DNA from: Alphaproteobacteria bacterium
GTDB lineage: Bacteria; Pseudomonadota; Alphaproteobacteria; Micavibrionales; Micavibrionaceae
Reading direction: 5' to 3'
DNA: 61,182 nucleotides
NCBI GenBank assembly: GCA_021208265.1
Contig: JAJOJU010000034.1
Coordinates: 1 to 61,182 of the forward strand
The notes below the pieces were generated by a model that worked only from the letters and a program-made list of their open reading frames with translations, was not told the origin of the DNA and did no database searches. This document shows, one piece after another, positions 56,937 to 61,182 of this stretch. Position numbers and translations under genes: made by a program. How positions within the stretch are numbered: position 1 is the stretch's first letter; every line of letters begins with the position of its first letter.

Positions 56937-57686
56937 CGAAACGTTACTGGCTGCGCTCCACCATCTATAACATCACCTTTTATCTGCTAACGGTGCTGGC
57001 CTGTATCGTAGCTCTACCGATGCTGTTTTTACCACGCATCTGGTTTTTATGGGTGGTACGAACATGGCTAGCTCTGAATACGGCTCTGGAGCGGATAATC
57101 ATGGGGCTGTCATACGAAGTACGCGGCCTTGAAAACCTGCCAGAGGATGGCAGCTTTATTGTCGCCGCCAAGCATCAAAGCGCCTATGAAACCCTGAAAC
57201 TGCACGTGCTGTTTGAAGACCCAGCTGTCGTTCTGAAAAAGGAATTACTATCAATTCCCCTTTGGGGCGGCTTCCTGAAAAAATCAGATGTGATTGCCAT
57301 CGACCGATCCTCCCGCGAACAGGCGATGAATTCAATTATCGAAGGCGCAAAACGGATGAGCGAACAAGGCGCCCGATCATCATCTTCCCGCAAGGCACGC
57401 GCGTAGGCATTGATGAAAGCACAAAAGACAAGCCATACAAGTTTGGAATCGCCCGGCTGTATGAAGCCACAAAACTGCCTGTCATTCCGATGGCGCTGAA
57501 TACCGGATATTTCCACCCACGCAAGGGTTGGCTGAAACGCCCCGGCAAGGTGATGTTTGAATTCCTGCCCGCCATGGAACCCGACTTAAAGCGTGAAGAA
57601 TTCATGAGAAAACTGGAGAGCGCGCTGGAAGAAAAATCCATCGAGCTGTTGCAAGATGCCCGTTATGCGGAAAAAGAACCCAATAA
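56933..57686 (+). CDS. plsC: 1-acyl-glycerol-3-phosphate acyltransferase PlsC (frameshifted)
   Basis: Makes phosphatidic acid. The expected HX4D motif is here HQSAYE (residues HQSAYETLKL), in the order of the alphaproteobacterial PlsC subgroup; PIIIFPQGTR is block III and MALNTGYF follows. The frame breaks near 57370; one added base gives RPIIIFPQG. In the given sequence the frame then runs into DUF2125, but restoring one A in the run at 57671-57675 ends plsC at TAA 57684-57686. An N-terminal membrane span is present. Confidence 0.85.
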
Positions 57687-58416
57687 GCTTTTGCGGATTG
57701 TGTTCGGGATTATCTTTCTGGGCATCCTCGCGGCAGGATATTCATTCCTGTGGTTCAAGACCGCTGATTTTATCAAACAACAATTTAATGCCCTACACTT
57801 TTCGAATGCCGAACGCGCCATCACGGGCAACCTTTACATCAAAGGGTTTCCCGGCCCGATGCAGATTGTCGGCGGCGATGAATTTATTGAAAGCCGGGAA
57901 GGCCGCATCAAAATTGACGGCTTCCTGATCGAAGGCTTCCCCCTGCCTTTCGCCCCACTTCGGCTGGAGACCAGGAAAATTACAGTTAGCCATTTCCGCT
58001 ACCCCGAACCGTTTATCATTGACAGTGCCGTTCTGGATTTCAGCATCACAGGTCTTAATACCATTCATATCTCGGACGGTCTGATTACATCCGGTGAGTT
58101 TTCAGCGACGCCGGAAGGCACGGTTATCATCCCGCAAAACGCCCCGCCGGATATCACCCTTAATGTGGCGCTTCAAAATCACCCGGCACTGGTACAAACA
58201 CTTATTGAAAAAAACATGGTTGATCAACGCAGCGCGCTTTTCATCAGCGCGGGCTTAAGCGCTTTCATGCGGGATGGTGTGGTGAATGTGCCTGTAACGG
58301 TGAAGGAAGGTACAGTCTACGCCGGGCCGTTTGCTATCGCAAAGTTACCGGGGATTAGTCCCGACCGGTTTTTACCCGCTCCGGTGACGGATACCCCTCC
58401 GGCCCCATCTCCATAA
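57656..58416 (+). CDS. DUF2125-like membrane-anchored protein
   Basis: One N-terminal span (LLRIVFGIIFLGILAAGYSF) and a periplasmic domain with GNLYIKGFPGPMQIVGGDEF and FAPLRLETRKITV, resembling DUF2125. In the given sequence it is fused in frame to plsC. ATG 57656 followed by one missing A gives MPVMRKKEPNKLLRIVFG, a natural start, so two overlapping genes are more likely than a fusion. It converges on tyrA with about 60 bases of overlap. Confidence 0.7.
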
Positions 58417-59265
58417 TCTGTTTTCTGATCTGGCGGGAACGGCTGAACGCCTCAAACAACGCATCGCCGTCACCCTGACGGATGGCTTTTTGCATGGTGG
58501 AGAGTCTTCTGAGAAACGCTGCAAAATCTCCAGCACCGCGCGTTTATTGTTCAAGAACACATCGCGCCACATGGTGGGGTCTGACGCCGCAATCCGCGTG
58601 AACCCCCGAAAACCGGACGCGGAATATTTAATGACTTCGGACTTAATATCATCTTCCAGATTATCCGCCGTGCCCACAATCGTGTACGCAATCAAGTGTG
58701 GCAGGTGAGATGTAATGCCGAGGATAAGGTCATGGTGGGCTGCCTCCATAATCTCAATCTTCGCGCCGCATTCCTGCCAGAAGGCGGACACCTTATCAAT
58801 CGCCTCCACGCTGGTATTATGCAACGGGGTCAAGATCGTCCAGCGCCCTTCAAACAGCTCCGGGAAGCCACTTTCCGGCCCCGAATGTTCCGTCCCCGCG
58901 ATGGGGTGACCGGGGACCAGCTCAACCGTTTGCGGCAAATGCGGCTTTAATGCATCAATTACGGCCTGCTTCACAGACCCCACATCGGTAACAATAGCTT
59001 TATCTTTTAAGAACGGGGCAATCGCCTCCCCAATCAAACCCATCGCGCCCACGGGTACGCAGAGGATAACAAGGTCGGAATTCTTCACCCCTTCCGAGAG
59101 GCTGGTAGTGGCCTCATGGGCGATACCCAGTTCGCGCACCTTGTCGCAAACCTTGGGATTAATATCAACCGCCACCAGCGTTTCCGCCAGTTGCTTATTC
59201 ATGGTGATGCGCGCCAGTGATGACCCGATTAACCCAAGACCGATAATGGATATCTTCTTAAACAT
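58355..59265 (-). CDS. tyrA: Prephenate/arogenate dehydrogenase (one frameshift)
   Basis: Tyrosine synthesis. The NAD loop is IIGLGLIGSSLARI; VTDVGSVKQAVIDAL, PGHPIAGTEHSG and HHDLILGITSHLPHLIAY are the catalytic and substrate motifs. The frame breaks near 58503; one added base restores DLSTMQKAIRQGDGDALFEA and an end at 58355. ATG 59265 (MFKKISIIG) is the family start. Length is about 302 residues. Confidence 0.93.
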
Positions 59266-59331
59266 GGGAACGGTTCTACCCCATGCACGCTGCAAATGCA
59301 TATGAATTTTTTTTGTGATACAAAAGAAACC

Positions 59332-60387
59332 ATGCCGTTGATCGCCCATAACGATTTGCCAACCTATAAACGCCTGATGGATGAAGGGCGCAGCGTGCTG
59401 CCTCAGGGCCGCGCGGTGACGCAGGACATCCGCGAGATGCATATCGGGCTTTTAAACCTGATGCAGGACGCCGCGCTGGAGGCAACAGAACGCCAGTTCT
59501 TCCGGCTGGTGGGGGAAAGTAACAAGATTGCACAGTTTTACATCCACCCCTTTACCTTGCCGGAAGTGGAACGGTCCGCCGAGGCGCAGGCCCACATAGA
59601 TCGTTATTACACGACCTTTGATAAGGTGAAGACAGAAGGCTTGGATGCCCTGATCGTCACGGGTTTAAACGCCAGCGGCCCTGAATTATCGGAACTACCG
59701 ATCTGGAAACCGTTGATCGAAGTATTCGACTGGGCGTGGGAGAATACGACATCCACCATGACCGCCTGCCTCGCCACCCATGCGGTCATGGAATTCCGCT
59801 ATGGCCAGAAACGTCAGCCGCTAGAGAATAAGCGCTGGGGCGTTTATAAAAGCCGAGTGCGCCAACGTAATCACCCGATTGTCGAAGGCATGAATACGGT
59901 GTTCGACGTGCCGCATTCCCGCTGGAATAATATCAGCTGGGAACAGTTTGAGGCCGCCAATATGCGTATCCTCGTCAACAGCCATGAAGGCGGGGTGCAT
60001 TGCGCCACCAGCCCGGATGGCTTTCGCCTTGTCTGTTTTCAGGGGCATCAGGAATATGACACGGTAAGCCTTTTGAAAGAATTCCGCCGCGATGCCGAAC
60101 TTTATTTTAAGGGCGAACGCGCTGTCTTCCCGCCCTATCCCGATCATTATCTATCGGATGATGCGCAAGACCTTCTGGATAAATGGAAAGCAGAATCCTT
60201 GAAAGCCGGTGAGTTTTTAAAATTCCCGGAAGAGGAACTGGAACCTCTGATCGAAAACACATGGCGCGACTCCGCCAAGGCCATTGTCGGTAACTGGATC
60301 GGCAAGGTGTATCAGCTCACGCATATGGATCGCGACAAACCGTTCATGGACGGTGTGGACCCCAATAACCCGTTGAGGATTTATTAG
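59332..60387 (+). CDS. metA: Homoserine O-acyltransferase MetA
   Basis: 351 residues from ATG 59332. The catalytic cysteine is Cys146 in STMTACLATHAVM; the His/Glu pair lies in QGHQEYD, and SHEGGVH is present. It acylates homoserine for methionine synthesis. The residue that usually separates succinyl-CoA (Gly) from acetyl-CoA (Glu) users aligns with Ser115 (TGLNASGP), so the acyl donor is unclear. Its stop overlaps the next minus-strand gene. Confidence 0.9.
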   Translation: MPLIAHNDLPTYKRLMDEGRSVLPQGRAVTQDIREMHIGLLNLMQDAALEATERQFFRLVGESNKIAQFYIHPFTLPEVERSAEAQAHIDRYYTTFDKVKTEGLDALIVTGLNASGPELSELPIWKPLIEVFDWAWENTTSTMTACLATHAVMEFRYGQKRQPLENKRWGVYKSRVRQRNHPIVEGMNTVFDVPHSRWNNISWEQFEAANMRILVNSHEGGVHCATSPDGFRLVCFQGHQEYDTVSLLKEFRRDAELYFKGERAVFPPYPDHYLSDDAQDLLDKWKAESLKAGEFLKFPEEELEPLIENTWRDSAKAIVGNWIGKVYQLTHMDRDKPFMDGVDPNNPLRIY

Positions 60388-61111
60388 ACAGCGGGCTGTG
60401 CCTTACGCCCCATCACCGGCACGGCGGCTTTTACCTTCGACCCCCGGCTTTTATCAATCGGTGCGTAAAGCTGTTTGCTGGCTTCCACGATATGCACCCC
60501 GCCCAAAGGCCAGACATAACGTCCGTATTTTTCCAATACAAAAGCGGCTTTCAAGGCGGGCGTGAATTTCAGCGGCGGGAAGAACAAAGCCTGCTCGGTA
60601 CGCTCATGCACGAATTTATTTTCAAGCAGCGTGGCGGAAAGCTGGGACGCCGTATAAGGCGCCCGCCGCCAAACGGTGTCCAGTCAGCCTGCGCCCAGAG
60701 CGCGGTGCGGTTTGGCACGACAACAATCAATCGGCCCGTGGGGCGCAGAATACGCCATACTTCCTCCAGCGCGCCCTGCACATCATGCGAAAACTCCAGA
60801 TGATGAAACAGAATCACGCGGTCCAGCGTGCTGCTCGCGAACGGCAGGCGGTCTTCCTCGGCATAGGCCGCCAGATTTTTCTCACCCGAAGGCCAGTGAT
60901 GGATACCCTGCCATGGGGGCATCACAGCGTAGGTGCGTTCAGCTTCGCTCATGAAGGGGCGCAAGTAAGGGATGGCATAGCCGCAACCCAAAACCTCCAG
61001 TCCTTTCACATCAGGCCAAAATGTCCGCAGTTTTTCACGCAAGATATGCCGCACCGTCAAGCCAATCCGGCTGTGATAAAAGGCTTTCAAATCATAGGCT
61101 GAGACGTGCAT
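60384..61111 (-). CDS. SAM-dependent methyltransferase (one frameshift)
   Basis: Class I methyltransferase. VLGCGYAIPYLRPF is the SAM loop, with a cysteine in place of the usual second glycine-loop residue. LDRVILFHHLEFSHDVQGAL and EEVWRILRPTGRLIVVVPNR are type-11 motifs. One added C near 60661 gives GGGRPYTASQLSATLLENKF and reads through to 60384. About 242 residues. Substrate unknown. In related genomes this type lies beside hydroxyacylglutathione hydrolase. Confidence 0.82.
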
Positions 61112-61120
61112 AAGGTTGTT

Positions 61121-61182
61121 TTACAACATCTGACGGATCGCCGCAACGAGCGGGATGTCAGCAGCCGGCATCGGGTAATCGG
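61121..61182 (-). CDS. C-terminal end of an unidentified gene
   Basis: One minus-strand frame is open from the window edge to a TAA at 61121-61123 and ends PMPAADIPLVAAIRQML. The tail looks like the last helix of a soluble protein. It stops 9 bases before the methyltransferase start, so both are probably in one transcript. Too short to name. Confidence 0.45.
   Translation of the reverse strand, partial: DYPMPAADIPLVAAIRQML

Noticed and set aside
351-60700. Stop-codon reassignment or programmed frameshifting as the cause of many broken genes
   Set aside because: The breaks are frame changes, not in-frame stops, and they occur in both directions at ordinary homopolymers without slippery-site and stem features; prfA and prfC are present.
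1-61182. CRISPR arrays, insertion sequences, integrase or phage genes
   Set aside because: No regularly spaced direct repeats, no terminal inverted repeats with target duplications, and no transposase or integrase motifs were seen on either strand.

Overview
The window is ordinary chromosomal DNA of an alphaproteobacterium. Families largely confined to that class include DUF4167, DUF1491, the TIGR02302/DUF4175 large membrane protein, a HIG1 twin-transmembrane protein beside etfBA, a Fur without CxxC zinc motifs, and a PleC/PdhS-like sensor kinase. Base composition is moderate by eye, and accessory traits are few. A deep-branching, possibly Micavibrio-like lineage would fit, but I cannot fix the genus. 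I see no CRISPR array, insertion sequence, integrase, rRNA or phage module. There is one tRNA gene, tRNA-Ser(GCT).

Layout: 1-981 holds the end of a histidine kinase, a receiver domain, and an odd join to the C-terminal part of DusA. 2181-8114 is a complete SUF iron-sulfur operon on the minus strand (sufR-sufB-orf80-sufC-sufD-sufS-sufT-sufA) with a visible promoter and operator. 8123-16684 holds prfC, small conserved genes, a regulatory run (zinc-sensor-like diguanylate cyclase homologue, PAS histidine kinase, Fur), an unusual tgt, rpmB and a CobD-like gene. 16792-21057 is a storage-polymer/lipid cluster: PHA depolymerase, patatin, divergent PHA depolymerase. 21070-27173 holds ygjP, ruvX and gatC-gatA-gatB, with two accessory genes inserted between gatA and gatB. 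27178-35800 has transporters, a TerD-like protein, tRNA-Ser, an M17 peptidase with an NlpC/P60 hydrolase, and a lipoprotein. 35882-43670 is clpB, a DUF4167 gene, prmC, prfA, rodZ and lysC. 43725-50366 is ubiG, etfBA, a pentapeptide-repeat protein, lptM and lysA. 50412-60387 is an envelope/division block: TIGR02302 protein, zinc ribbon, ftsEX, ydcF, plsC, DUF2125, tyrA and metA. A methyltransferase follows, and the tail of another gene ends the window.

The dominant technical feature is damage by single-base insertions and deletions. More than 20 genes, including normally essential ones (prfA, gatA, sufC, etfA, lysA, ftsE, plsC), are each restored by adding or removing one base, usually in a homopolymer run. 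This points to sequencing or consensus error rather than gene decay. I therefore give restored gene spans and mark the break points.

The most interesting biology: (i) a tRNA-guanine transglycosylase that has lost most of its zinc site and carries a glycine in the base pocket where preQ1 enzymes have valine; (ii) the phaZ-patatin-phaZ cluster; (iii) a ParB-like-motif protein and a secreted CxC protein, divergently placed inside the gatCAB locus; (iv) two unrelated short double-membrane-span proteins set inside the suf and gat operons; (v) the receiver-DusA junction at the left edge.
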